Source of the DNA: Jeotgalibacillus malaysiensis
GTDB taxonomy: Bacteria > Bacillota > Bacilli > Bacillales > Jeotgalibacillaceae
Reading direction: 5' to 3'
Assembly: GCA_000818095.1 (NCBI GenBank)
Contig: CP009416.1
Location: 866,501 to 930,500 of the forward strand
DNA length: 64,000 nucleotides
A program made the position numbers and the translations under genes. Positions within the stretch are counted from its first letter, which is position 1. Each line of letters begins with the position of its first letter. The notes under the pieces are model-generated. The model was not told where the DNA came from. It ran no database searches and saw nothing but the letters and a program-made list of their open reading frames with translations. Shown one piece after another: positions 17,398 through 25,729 of the stretch.

Positions 17398-19610
17398 TGA
17401 ATCATTTATCAAATAAAACCACTGGCATCTTTATCAGTGAGGATGAAAAAACATTTCATCTTCAGACAGAGGAAACGAGTTATATCATTGAAGTGTACAG
17501 GGAATATGTGACCCATGTGTATTGGGGGAAAAGAATTGAACATTACAATGGATTGATGCAGCACCGCTTCAGGGATCGCGGCTTTTCAGCGAACCCTGAC
17601 AGCAGTGACAGAGCTTTTTCACTGGATACACTTTCACAGGAGTACCCGTCTTACGGACATACTGATTTCAGAGACCCTGCTGTTCATCTTCAATGGGCGG
17701 ACGGGTCAACCGTTTCAGATTTCCGCTTCTCAGATTACAAAGTGATCAGTGGCAAACCTGCACCTGAAGGACTGCCTCACGTATATGCAGAAACAGAAGG
17801 AGACGCTGAAACGCTTGTGATCAGGTTGAAAGATCAGCTAAGGGATGCAGTGATCGAGCTTTCTTATACTGTCTTTGGTAAGCGTAATGCGATCACCAGA
17901 AGTGCACGTATTATCAATGAAGGTACATTATCTTTCCGCATTCAGAAGTGTGCGTCAGTGAATATTGATTTTAGAAAGGACGATTTTGATGTAATTAATC
18001 TTCCAGGTGCCCATGAAAGGGAGCGTGACATGGAGCGATCATCTCTCGGCAGGCATGCACTCTCGCTTGAAAGCCGAAGAGGATCAAGTTCTCATCAGCA
18101 AAATCCTTTTCTGGCGCTTGCTGAAAAGGGGGCAGGCGAAGAACACGGGGACGTATTTGCCTTTAACCTGGTGTATAGCGGAAGCTTTAAGGCGATTGCT
18201 GAAGCAGATCAATTCAGGAATACGCGTGTCAATATGGGGATTCACCCATTTGATTTCAGCTGGCTGCTTGAAGCGGGAGAAGCATTTCAGACTCCTGAAG
18301 TAGTACTTGTCTATTCTGATCAGGGTATCGGTAAAATGTCGCGAACTTTTCATCAGCTGTACAACAATCATCTGGTAAGAGGTGAACATAAAGGAAAAGA
18401 AAGGCCTGTTCTCATCAATAATTGGGAAGCAACTTATTTCGATTTTACTGAAGAGAAAGTTAAGGAAATCGTACACGCTGCAGCCGGTACAGGCGTTGAA
18501 CTGTTTGTACTGGATGATGGCTGGTTTGGTAAAAGAGACCATGACAGGGCTTCACTCGGTGACTGGATTGTGCACCAAGAAAAGCTGCCGTCCGGACTTT
18601 CCGGGATTGCAGATGAAGTCAATCAGTCTGGAATGAAGTTTGGTCTCTGGTTCGAACCTGAGATGGTATCGCCCGATAGTGAGCTGTATAGAAACCATCC
18701 TGACTGGTGCCTTCACGTGACGGACAGAAGGCGGTCTGAAAGCCGGAATCAGCTTGTATTGGATTTTGCTAATCCGGAGGTCAGAACAAACATTATTGAT
18801 CAGCTGAAAGTAATTTTATCAAGTGCCAATATTGAGTATGTAAAGTGGGATATGAACCGCAATATGACAGAGATCGGTTCACCTTCTCTGCCGGCAGACA
18901 GACAGCGTGAAACTGCTCATCGCTATATGCTTGGTCTGTATGAGGTCATGGAGGAAATCACTGCAGCATTTCCGCATATTTTGTTTGAAAGTTGCTCAGG
19001 CGGTGGCGGCCGGTTTGACCCGGGCATGCTTTATTATATGCCTCAGACCTGGACGAGCGATAATACAGATGCAGTCAGCAGAGCTTCCATTCAGTACGGC
19101 ACAAGCCTTGCGTATCCTGCAAGCGCAATGGGTGCACATGTCTCAGCCTCGCCGAATCATCAGACCGGCCGCCTGACGTCATTAAAGACGCGCGGTTATG
19201 TCGCGATGGAGGCGAACTTTGGCTACGAGCTTGATGTTACAACGATGACTGAAGACGAATTATCTGTGATGACCAGTCAGGTAGAGGTGTACAAAAATAT
19301 TCGTGCAACCATACAGTTTGGTGACCTATATAGACTGAAAAATGTTCACGAAGACAAGTGTTATGCCACGATTAAAGTTAACCCGGATCAATCTGAAGCT
19401 GTATTTCTCTATTTACACATTCTGAATGAAGCAAATGGTCCGTTCAAGCGTGTGAGGTTAAGAGGGCTGGATCCTCATGCCAAATATTATGTTGATGGGC
19501 TTGAAGCTGTGTATGGCGGGGACGAGCTGATGAATGCAGGGGTGCCGCTTCCTTATCCGGATGGCGATTTTGATAGTGTATTATGGACATTGAAGAAAGT
19601 GAATAAATAG
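17397..19610 (+). CDS. alpha-galactosidase, glycoside hydrolase family 36
   Basis: A 737-residue cytosolic enzyme that removes terminal alpha-1,6-galactose from melibiose, raffinose or stachyose. It has the three-part GH36 layout: an N-terminal beta-supersandwich, a TIM barrel from about residue 330, and a C-terminal beta domain. The nucleophile is Asp485 in KWDMNR and the acid/base is Asp555 in WTSDNTDAVSR. The spacing of 70 residues is the same as in the Geobacillus AgaA/AgaB enzymes. Also visible are VLDDGWFGKRD and ESCSGGGGRFD. It is the last gene of the operon. Family length is about 730, so it is complete. Confidence 0.95.
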   Translation: MNHLSNKTTGIFISEDEKTFHLQTEETSYIIEVYREYVTHVYWGKRIEHYNGLMQHRFRDRGFSANPDSSDRAFSLDTLSQEYPSYGHTDFRDPAVHLQWADGSTVSDFRFSDYKVISGKPAPEGLPHVYAETEGDAETLVIRLKDQLRDAVIELSYTVFGKRNAITRSARIINEGTLSFRIQKCASVNIDFRKDDFDVINLPGAHERERDMERSSLGRHALSLESRRGSSSHQQNPFLALAEKGAGEEHGDVFAFNLVYSGSFKAIAEADQFRNTRVNMGIHPFDFSWLLEAGEAFQTPEVVLVYSDQGIGKMSRTFHQLYNNHLVRGEHKGKERPVLINNWEATYFDFTEEKVKEIVHAAAGTGVELFVLDDGWFGKRDHDRASLGDWIVHQEKLPSGLSGIADEVNQSGMKFGLWFEPEMVSPDSELYRNHPDWCLHVTDRRRSESRNQLVLDFANPEVRTNIIDQLKVILSSANIEYVKWDMNRNMTEIGSPSLPADRQRETAHRYMLGLYEVMEEITAAFPHILFESCSGGGGRFDPGMLYYMPQTWTSDNTDAVSRASIQYGTSLAYPASAMGAHVSASPNHQTGRLTSLKTRGYVAMEANFGYELDVTTMTEDELSVMTSQVEVYKNIRATIQFGDLYRLKNVHEDKCYATIKVNPDQSEAVFLYLHILNEANGPFKRVRLRGLDPHAKYYVDGLEAVYGGDELMNAGVPLPYPDGDFDSVLWTLKKVNK

Positions 19611-19611
19611 C

Positions 19612-19651
19612 AGAAAGCGAAGCAGAGGTATGTCCTTGCTTCGCTTTCTTT
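19612..19651 (+). terminator. terminator of the alpha-galactoside operon
   Basis: AGAAAGCGAAGCA and TGCTTCGCTTTCTTT pair perfectly over 13 bp, and a short T-rich stretch follows. Confidence 0.8.
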
Positions 19652-19765
19652 AATTGTCAGCAGTCTTTCATTAAATGTTAAGAATCCTTTAGGCACAAAG
19701 TCAATGTATTGTCCAAAAGGCTCAGCGTATTCATTTTTCTCCGGTCTAGTCAGCATCTGCATCAT
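19646..19765 (-). pseudogene. N-terminal remnant of a DinB-superfamily gene
   Basis: On the minus strand AAAGGA precedes ATG codons at 19765 and 19756. These open a reading frame starting MLTRPEKNEYAEPFGQYIDF and continuing VPKGFLTFNERL. This matches the first 35-40 residues of the DinB family (about 170 residues, with an N-terminal RP..EY.P...YI..VP pattern). After that the frame runs through the terminator of the alpha-galactosidase operon and has no family likeness. The rest of the gene is missing. It is a real start region of a truncated gene and is unlikely to be functional. Confidence 0.5.
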
Positions 19766-19975
19766 TCCTTTTCAATTGGTTAATCAAGTATAACGGCTTT
19801 TCCCCGGTGAGACATATTTCAATCTGTTTGCTCCGTCATAAATAAAGTAATACATGCTATAGTCACTTCTTCTAATTTTATTGAACGAGTACACAACATG
19901 AATATATGAAAACAAAGGATAAAAATTTTAAAGACTATCTTTTCAACTCAGGAATTCACTTGAGTAAAAAATGTT
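19766..19975. other. intergenic region with no recognised feature
   Basis: AT-rich DNA between the DinB remnant and the small membrane protein genes. No gene, hairpin or repeat was noticed. Confidence 0.4.
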
Positions 19976-20206
19976 TTAAATGGAAATTAAGATATACATA
20001 CTCACGATAATCATAAAACCTGCTGAGAAAAACAGTGACAGGGCGTTCGGACTGCGCTTTTGAAATTCAGAAAGGCCGCTGAGTATAATAGCACCCCCGG
20101 CGGTTAGAAGAACGTAAGGGGAGATGAGGCTGACCTGATTGTTAAGGATCCCATAAGCGGCTAAGCTGATCGTGAGAAAAATGAATATGAACCTGAGTTT
20201 TTTCAT
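19976..20206 (-). CDS. small membrane protein, DUF3953-like
   Basis: A 76-residue protein with three predicted membrane helices (FIFIFLTISLAAYGIL, ISPYVLLTAGGAIILSGL and LFFSAGFMIIVSMYIL). The loop GLSEFQKR matches the pattern G..EF.K that I associate with DUF3953 proteins of bacilli. The start at 20206 is chosen because AAAGGA stands 8 bases before it; upstream in-frame codons lack a binding site. It is third in a run of small membrane protein genes on this strand. The function is unknown. Confidence 0.65.
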   Translation of the reverse strand: MKKLRFIFIFLTISLAAYGILNNQVSLISPYVLLTAGGAIILSGLSEFQKRSPNALSLFFSAGFMIIVSMYILISI

Positions 20207-20228
20207 TTGAAATGTCCTTTCAAGGCTT

Positions 20229-20537
20229 TTACAAAAGAATATAAATCGAAACAAAAAACATACATCCTGTAACGATTAAAAGAAGTTTGAAATGCTTTTT
20301 TTCTTTAGTCATCTTCATTTCAATTAAATTCATCGCATTAGAGAGTGCCAGAAAAAAGAGCAAACCTGAAAGCATTGGACCAGTAACCCCGTTTTCGGCA
20401 TTTGGACTGCTCAGCGCAGAAACTGAAAGGTAGATAATCTGTAATGAAAAGAACAATGCGACTGCGTTAAAGAGAACTTTCAGTGTCAGAAGATATTTGT
20501 TTTTGTTACGGAAGTTTCCCTGGAGTTTGCTGGTCAT
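20229..20537 (-). CDS. small membrane protein of unknown function
   Basis: A 102-residue protein with three hydrophobic helices and a basic N-terminus (MTSKLQGNFRNKNKY). A central segment MLSGLLFFLALSNAMNLIEMK is followed by a lysine-rich turn, which resembles the DUF3953-like neighbour in layout. The ATG overlaps the stop of the upstream 218-residue gene by 4 bases, and GGGGGCAG provides the ribosome binding site. The three genes 21190-19976 therefore look like one operon. The function is unknown. Confidence 0.65.
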   Translation of the reverse strand: MTSKLQGNFRNKNKYLLTLKVLFNAVALFFSLQIIYLSVSALSSPNAENGVTGPMLSGLLFFLALSNAMNLIEMKMTKEKKHFKLLLIVTGCMFFVSIYILL

Positions 20538-21190
20538 ATTCTGCCCCCTTCTGCCTCCTGAGATTCGCGCTCAAGCTCAGCATTAGACTTATAATTTAAC
20601 AGCTTTCCAATATGTACAAACCCATAAATCAATACAGCTGAAATGGTCCAGCTGAGCACCTGTCTGAGGACAAGACCTTTATCAAATGCTTCAACACCGT
20701 AATTCATGATCAGCCAGACTTTAATTGACGCAAGCAGGATACCCTGAAAAGCAAAGCCAAACGTGATCAATTTAAAAATAAAAAGAACTTTCTTTTGGTA
20801 AAATTCCTGTTTTAAAATCTCTCTGTTTCTGCCGCGGAGTTCCATGATATCAACTGCAAACAGCAGATAGAGCGGTTTATTGATCGCAATACTAATCAGT
20901 AGAAGAAATGAGAGTGCATAGCTGTAAATGACACTGTTCCAAAGCATCTGCATCGCTGATCCTGCAAGTACGTCAATCAGTGTGCCGATTGCGAGTGTAA
21001 CAATTAAATAAATGCCCAGGAAATTCACTTTCTTCAGAATCACAAAACGAATGATGCTATAGATAAACCCCGGTACTGTTGAAATGAGCATGGCATAGTA
21101 ATCACCAATGTACTCTCTGGAACCGTGCCAGATGATGAGCGGAAAAATGATGTAGCAGATTAAATCCCATAACACGATATTTTTGTGCAA
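20534..21190 (-). CDS. multi-pass membrane protein, VC0807-like
   Basis: A 218-residue protein with about six helices. The layout resembles the VC0807 family: an N-terminal helix pair with YIIFPLIIWHGSREYIGDYYA, a charged cytoplasmic loop around residues 110-130 (ELRGRNREILKQEFYQKK) and a helix pair near the C-terminus. The start is TTG 21190, with GGAGG 8-9 bases upstream. It is the first gene of the three-gene membrane-protein run. No transported substrate is known for the family. Confidence 0.65.
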   Translation of the reverse strand: MHKNIVLWDLICYIIFPLIIWHGSREYIGDYYAMLISTVPGFIYSIIRFVILKKVNFLGIYLIVTLAIGTLIDVLAGSAMQMLWNSVIYSYALSFLLLISIAINKPLYLLFAVDIMELRGRNREILKQEFYQKKVLFIFKLITFGFAFQGILLASIKVWLIMNYGVEAFDKGLVLRQVLSWTISAVLIYGFVHIGKLLNYKSNAELERESQEAEGGRI

Positions 21191-21260
21191 TATAAGGCCT
21201 CCAGATTTTCTAATATAAAATTATTACAAGTTATAAGGTGATTCTAACACATTTTTCCAC

Positions 21261-21756
21261 ATGGAAAGGCCGTTATTTCTAATCGTTTATCTTTTTAGAA
21301 ACGGGGGTATGGATAGAGGATATTTACGGCAATCTGTATACCAGGATGTCTATATGAATAGGAAGGCATGTGAAGAGAAAGTGGATATAAATCAATATCT
21401 GGTAAAGCATAATGAGAAAGTGAACCTTGGATCCTATGCCACAAAAGAAGATCACGGTATAAAAGAGGACGCCTAAGAAAAACTGGGAGTTCTCTTTCAA
21501 TGATATTAAAGAGCGACGTTACTGGGATGACTATCAGAAAGCATTTGAAGAAATGCTCGGGCATACTTCCACTGACTTTGCTCCATGGTATGTGCTTCCA
21601 GCTGATGATGAGTTATATTCCCGTTATATCATTACTGAAGTTATGGTGAATGTACTGGAGGAGATTAATCCCCAGTTTCCAGAACTATCAGATGAGGACC
21701 AGGAGAAAATGGATGAAGTGATTGAAGAGTTGGAGAATGAGAAGAATGAACGTTAA
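21261..21756 (+). pseudogene. decayed polyphosphate kinase 2 (PPK2) remnant
   Basis: The last 90 codons encode a clear PPK2 C-terminus: NWEFSFNDIKERRYWDDY, then HTSTDFAPWYVLPADD and a final acidic helix. They follow in the frame that opens at about 21462. A second open stretch, 21261-21476, in another frame, holds INQYLVKHNEKVNL...ATKED, which fits the preceding PPK2 segment. Stops and at least one frame change separate the two. The Walker A part, which would lie near the N-terminus, is absent. Intact PPK2 proteins have about 250-300 residues, so this is a 5'-truncated, frameshifted remnant. An ATG at 21553 with no binding site is unlikely to start a real gene. Confidence 0.6.
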
Positions 21757-21783
21757 AAAGACTGTGTGATACAGTCTTTTTTT
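21755..21783. terminator. bidirectional terminator
   Basis: AAAAAGACTGT and ACAGTCTTTTT enclose a 5-base loop, and further T follow on the plus strand. It lies between convergent genes. Confidence 0.8.
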
Positions 21784-21809
21784 GTTGCATGCAAATTAAT
21801 TTGAGCCAT

Positions 21810-22061
21810 CTATTCGCCTGCTGCGTCTATATTATGCAAGTTTTCAATCGAAAACCAGACAAGCATGACAACAATGACTGATATAAAAATAATTCGTAAT
21901 GATCCAACCGTCACGTCAAAATTCTGTTCAGTGATGGCGAGCGTTGTATCAGCGTATTTTGCTGTGTACTGAAAGAACAGTGATTCTCCACTGTATTGAA
22001 TGATAGAAATGATGATGCCAATAATGACATCACTTAAAAGCAGCAGCCAGAATTTCTTCAT
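21810..22061 (-). CDS. small membrane protein of unknown function
   Basis: An 83-residue protein with an N-terminal helix (MKKFWLLLLSDVIIGIIIS), an extracellular-looking middle (YAAKYADT-like stretch, ITEQNFDVTVGS) and a second helix (IIFISVIVVMLVWF). ATG 22061 has GAGGAGG at 6 bases. It follows the next small membrane gene (ending 22077) closely, so the two form a unit. The family is not recognised. Confidence 0.6.
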   Translation of the reverse strand: MKKFWLLLLSDVIIGIIISIIQYSGESLFFQYTAKYADTTLAITEQNFDVTVGSLRIIFISVIVVMLVWFSIENLHNIDAAGE

Positions 22062-22076
22062 GATCATCCTCCTCAA

Positions 22077-22322
22077 TTAAGTGGTTTTTTCACTTTTCCG
22101 ATGCTGCCATGTAACCAGCAGCCCACTAACCCCAATTGAAACAGCCGCTTTCGGAATGAAATAGGCAAGCAATCCCTCGCTCGTATATCCCCATGTCTTT
22201 TGTATAAACGTAGCTTCCGGCGTCCAGTCAATTACATAGCCGATGCCGAAAATGAAAGGAAGGCTTAATACAAGATAGCTCAGTATCGCATTATAAATCA
22301 TTTTTTCCATATCATAGATCAA
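22077..22322 (-). CDS. small membrane protein of unknown function
   Basis: An 81-residue protein with two helices (AILSYLVLSLPFIFGIGYVI and FIPKAAVSIGVSGLLVTW) and a basic C-terminus (QHRKSEKTT). The start is uncertain: TTG 22322 lies very close to AGGAG, while ATG 22310 is rather far from it. It is transcribed away from a 53-residue membrane protein gene, and a strong palindrome lies in the shared region. I do not recognise the family. Confidence 0.55.
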   Translation of the reverse strand: MIYDMEKMIYNAILSYLVLSLPFIFGIGYVIDWTPEATFIQKTWGYTSEGLLAYFIPKAAVSIGVSGLLVTWQHRKSEKTT

Positions 22323-22351
22323 TACTCCTGTTTCAGCTTGACTGAAATAGC

Positions 22352-22388
22352 AAATATTTCTATGCTATATTATAACATAGAAATATTT
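22352..22388. promoter_or_regulatory. operator-like palindrome between divergent small genes
   Basis: AAATATTTCTATG (22352-22364) and its exact complement CATAGAAATATTT (22376-22388) flank an 11-base AT spacer containing TATATTATAA. The position between divergent starts suggests a shared operator. No regulator gene is adjacent. Confidence 0.6.
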
Positions 22389-22409
22389 CCAAAAAAGGAG
22401 ATTAATAAA

Positions 22410-22571
22410 ATGCTTAATAATGTGATTGCGATCCTTTTTGTATTTGTCATTACCTTCTTTATCAGCGCAACTCTCAACATTTTCTTAAAGACAACGAGTA
22501 AAATTGACTGGGCCATCACATTGTTACTCTGTATGGGACTATCCGTCATATTAGTAGGGGTTTTAGGATGA
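22410..22571 (+). CDS. 53-residue membrane protein
   Basis: A short protein made of two hydrophobic helices (VIAILFVFVITFFISATLNI and WAITLLLCMGLSVILVGVL) joined by FLKTTSKID. AAAGGAG stands 9 bases before ATG 22410. An upstream in-frame ATG at 22338 would start inside the palindromic regulatory region and has no binding site. It is divergent from the small membrane gene at 22322. The family is not recognised. Confidence 0.6.
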   Translation: MLNNVIAILFVFVITFFISATLNIFLKTTSKIDWAITLLLCMGLSVILVGVLG

Positions 22572-22576
22572 ATGCA

Positions 22577-23212
22577 TTAATCCACAATTACCAGTCCAAG
22601 CAGTGCTGCAAACTGTATCGCCTGCTGAGTAGAGACTTTACACCCCTTAAGATCCTCAAGTGAAAGAATCAGTGATTGGAACGTTGAGGTACTAATATCA
22701 ACGTTTTTGAGCGGTGTTCTTTCAAAGTTGGCACTGTTCAGGTTACATCGATTGAATTCAATCTTCTTCAATACACACTCATAAAAATCGGCACTTTCCA
22801 ATGAATCCGATTCAAACCTCACTTTTTCAAACTTTGAGCTTCCGAATGAAGAAAGATTTAAAATTGAATCTTCAAAAAACACATTTCCCATTCTTGAATC
22901 AGTCAGATCCGTTCCGGTAAATTTACAGTTTTGAAAGCTGACCCTATGTATAGAAGCTTTACTTAGGATTGCATTAGAGAAATCACAGTTTTCAAACTGA
23001 ACGTCTGTCATACTGATCGAAGTAAAGTCAGTCCCATTAAAGCGACAGTTTTTAATGATCATTCCAGACAGATTCACTCTATGCAAATCTTCATTTTCAA
23101 AATCAGTATCACTGACCAGACAGTTGTCGAGCTCCGGATAATCTTCATAAAAAATATCTTCAAATCTTTTCTCCATCAGTTCAGTACGGATCCTTGGTGA
23201 ATCTAATTTCAT
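22577..23212 (-). CDS. pentapeptide-repeat protein
   Basis: A 211-residue right-handed beta-helix protein. From about residue 35 to 185 it shows repeats with Phe or Leu at the centre and Ala, Cys or Ser two places before: DFTSIS, QFENCDFSNA, SFQNCKFTGT and ADFYECVLKK. The end, LKGCKVSTQQAIQFAALLGL, is the C-terminal cap seen in many Firmicute members. The length is near that of Qnr/MfpA-type proteins (about 190-220), which mimic DNA and protect gyrase, but most family members have no such proven role. It stands alone on the minus strand. Confidence 0.85.
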   Translation of the reverse strand: MKLDSPRIRTELMEKRFEDIFYEDYPELDNCLVSDTDFENEDLHRVNLSGMIIKNCRFNGTDFTSISMTDVQFENCDFSNAILSKASIHRVSFQNCKFTGTDLTDSRMGNVFFEDSILNLSSFGSSKFEKVRFESDSLESADFYECVLKKIEFNRCNLNSANFERTPLKNVDISTSTFQSLILSLEDLKGCKVSTQQAIQFAALLGLVIVD

Positions 23213-23446
23213 CGATCTAACCTCTTTCAGTTTATTAATAAGTTCAGTGTAGGGAAATCAGGCGTGAAAAAACAGACTATCTTTTTTGGAGTAGTTATGT
23301 GCAACGTGAAAAAAATTCAATTTCAGCTGAAACTTTTCAGATCAATACCTGAAATAGATTCATTCTTTTTAGAGAACCTGACAGATGTTTACATTCTATC
23401 ATGTGAGGAAAAGAGTGGTATCTACAAGATAAAGGAGCTGGATGAA

Positions 23447-24316
23447 ATGGATATTCAACAACGACAAAAGGGCGGTCAGCCAGGACAAACTCAGGCAGAA
23501 CAGCCCGGGATTGAGTCGAAAATGGACCCGCGTCCACTTCAGCCGCTTGACTATAAAGGCAGTGAAAAGCTGACTGACCGGGTCGCGCTAATTACAGGAG
23601 GGGACAGCGGAATTGGCCGCGCTGTCGCAATTGCATATGCCCGTGAAGGCGCGCACCTTGCGATCAATTATCTAAAGGACGAACAGAGTGATGCGGATGA
23701 GACGAAAAAACTGATTGAACAGGAAGGTGTAAAGTGCCTGTTGATTCCAGGAGACGTGTCTAAAGAAGAGACTTGCAAGGAATTAGTTGAAAAAACGGTG
23801 GAGCACTTTGGCCGTCTGAACATTTTAATCAATAATTCAGCGGTACAATACCCAACCTCGAACCTGGAGGATATTTCATTTGAACAGTGGGATAAAACGT
23901 TCAAAACAAATATGTATTCCGTGTTTCATATGACGAAGTTTGCATTGCGTCATCTAAAAGTGGGCGGCGCAATTATTAATACGACGTCAGTCAATCCGTA
24001 TAAAGGAAATCCGCAGCTGATTGATTACACCTCTACAAAAGGTGCGATTGTCGGTTTCACGCGCAGTATGGCAGCGAACCTTGCCGACAGAGGCATCCGT
24101 GTGAATATGGTGGCGCCGGGACCGATCTGGACACCGCTCATTCCATCTACATTTGACGAGGAAAAAGTAGAGGAATTCGGTACAGATACATTAATGGGTC
24201 GTCCGGGTCAGCCGTCTGAGCTTGTCGGACCTTATGTGCTGCTTGGTTCTGATGACGGATCTTACATGACCGGTCAGTGTATCCATGTGAATGGCGGACA
24301 GATCATGTCGTCTTAA
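23447..24316 (+). CDS. short-chain dehydrogenase, YdaD/Gsp39-like
   Basis: A 289-residue classical/extended SDR of the general-stress-protein-39 type, NAD(P)-dependent and cytosolic. A hydrophilic N-terminal extension (QRQKGGQPGQTQ...) precedes the Rossmann motif TGGDSGIGRA. The NNSA motif, the catalytic Ser (INTTSVN) and YTSTKGA (Tyr and Lys four apart) are all present. The ATG at 23447 has AAGGAG 8 bases upstream. Homologues in B. subtilis are sigma-B-dependent, but I could not identify a convincing sigma-B promoter here. A terminator follows. Confidence 0.92.
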   Translation: MDIQQRQKGGQPGQTQAEQPGIESKMDPRPLQPLDYKGSEKLTDRVALITGGDSGIGRAVAIAYAREGAHLAINYLKDEQSDADETKKLIEQEGVKCLLIPGDVSKEETCKELVEKTVEHFGRLNILINNSAVQYPTSNLEDISFEQWDKTFKTNMYSVFHMTKFALRHLKVGGAIINTTSVNPYKGNPQLIDYTSTKGAIVGFTRSMAANLADRGIRVNMVAPGPIWTPLIPSTFDEEKVEEFGTDTLMGRPGQPSELVGPYVLLGSDDGSYMTGQCIHVNGGQIMSS

Positions 24317-24334
24317 TTCGTATAGATTTATTTG

Positions 24335-24370
24335 AAAAACCTTTGGCATGAACAGGCCAAAGGTTTTTTT
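24335..24370 (+). terminator. terminator after the SDR gene
   Basis: AAAAACCTTTGGC and GCCAAAGGTTTTTTT form a 12-bp stem ending in a T run. Confidence 0.9.
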
Positions 24371-24467
24371 ATGGGAAATTTTAAAAGAAAGTTGCAAAAA
24401 ATAAAGATTAGACATATACTTATATACATAACTATATAACCATAAAGCATAAGGCGGTGATTTACTA

Positions 24468-24845
24468 TTGAGCCACTCACTGAATGACAGTAAGCCGATT
24501 TTTATACAGATCAAGGAACGGATTGAGGATCAGATTGTGAATGACCAGCTGAAGGCCCACGAACAGATTCCATCCACTACTCAGCTTGTGACCTTTTATA
24601 AAATTAATCATTTGACCGTAGCTAAAGGTATTAACCTGCTTGTCGACGCAGGAATTATCTATAAAAAACGGGGTGTCGGCATGTTTGTTGCAGAGGGGGC
24701 AAAAGAAATGCTGATGGAACAAAGAAAAGAAGGGTTTGTGGATCAATATATGCTGCCTATGCTGCAGGAAGCAGAAAAACTTGGGATATCTCAGGAGGAA
24801 TTAACTAAAATTATGGAACACTTGAAAGGACGTGATAAACAGTGA
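24468..24845 (+). CDS. GntR-family regulator, YtrA-like
   Basis: A 125-residue short GntR regulator with an N-terminal winged helix (PIFIQIKERIEDQIVNDQL, then IPSTTQLVTFYKINHLTVAKG) and a small helical dimerisation tail. This is the YtrA type, which controls ABC transporter genes after cell-wall antibiotic stress. The start is TTG 24468, behind AAGGCGGTGA. It overlaps the next gene by 4 bases, so it is the first gene of a three-gene operon and probably its repressor. Confidence 0.9.
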   Translation: MSHSLNDSKPIFIQIKERIEDQIVNDQLKAHEQIPSTTQLVTFYKINHLTVAKGINLLVDAGIIYKKRGVGMFVAEGAKEMLMEQRKEGFVDQYMLPMLQEAEKLGISQEELTKIMEHLKGRDKQ

Positions 24846-25729
24846 CGGCTAATATTCTGATTGACCAGGTATCTGTAAAATATAAAAAGTTCCATGCGCT
24901 GGACCATGTATCGCTGAAGCTGGAAGGAGAAAAAATCTATGGGTTAATCGGACGGAATGGTGCCGGGAAGACAACGCTTCTATCACTGCTTGCTTCTTTT
25001 GCAGAACCGGATGAAGGAGCGATCCAGGTGAATGGACAGCCGTTATTTGAAAATGCCGAGCTAATGCAGCAGGTAACGTTTGTTTATGAAAAAGACTTCA
25101 GAGAAGAGTCTGAAAAAGTAAAAACCTACTTGAACGCAGCTGCTGAATATAAGCCGCATTATGATGCTGAATATGCACTGGAATTAGTGGGAATCTTTAA
25201 CCTTCCCCTGAACAAACCTGTGTATAAATTGTCGAAAGGCATGCAGTCTGTACTGAACGCAGTCATCGGTCTTGCTTCGCGCTCACCCATTACGATTTTC
25301 GATGAAGTCTATTCGGGGATGGACGCACCGACACGTGAACTCTTTTATCAGCAGCTGCTGGAAGATCACGCCCGTCACCCGAGAACGATGATTTTATCTA
25401 CACACCTTGTCTCTGAAATGGATTATCTGTTTGAAGAAGCAATCATACTCCATAAGGGAAAAGTGCTTTTGCATGAGCCTGTTGATGTTGTACTTGAAAA
25501 AGGTGCATCTGTTACTGGCGCTGCTGATCTTGTAGATGAATTTGTAGCAGGGATGAATCAGATTCACACACAAAAACTCGGTGGGACAAAGTCAGTTATG
25601 GTAATTGACCCAATTACTGAAGAGCAACTGGTACATGCATCGCAGTCAGGTCTTGAAATCGGACCTGTCTCACTTCAGGATCTGTTTATTCATCTCACTA
25701 AGGAGGAGGGGCAGCATGGACCAAAGTAA
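24842..25729 (+). CDS. ABC transporter ATP-binding protein, YtrB-like
   Basis: A 295-residue ATPase. It has Walker A GLIGRNGAGKTT and Walker B ITIFDEVYSGMD, with Glu replaced in the usual way for this subfamily. The signature is LSKGMQS instead of the common LSGGQ. The switch His lies in STHLVSEMD. A C-terminal domain of about 70 residues follows. The start is GTG 24842, overlapping the regulator stop. It pairs with the permease encoded next. The exported substrate is unknown; by family it may be linked to envelope stress. Confidence 0.92.
   Translation: MTANILIDQVSVKYKKFHALDHVSLKLEGEKIYGLIGRNGAGKTTLLSLLASFAEPDEGAIQVNGQPLFENAELMQQVTFVYEKDFREESEKVKTYLNAAAEYKPHYDAEYALELVGIFNLPLNKPVYKLSKGMQSVLNAVIGLASRSPITIFDEVYSGMDAPTRELFYQQLLEDHARHPRTMILSTHLVSEMDYLFEEAIILHKGKVLLHEPVDVVLEKGASVTGAADLVDEFVAGMNQIHTQKLGGTKSVMVIDPITEEQLVHASQSGLEIGPVSLQDLFIHLTKEEGQHGPK

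Noticed and set aside
23380-23446. Sigma-B promoter for the SDR gene (GTTTAC and GTGGTAT)
   Set aside because: The two elements are about 22 bases apart, too far for a sigma-B promoter.
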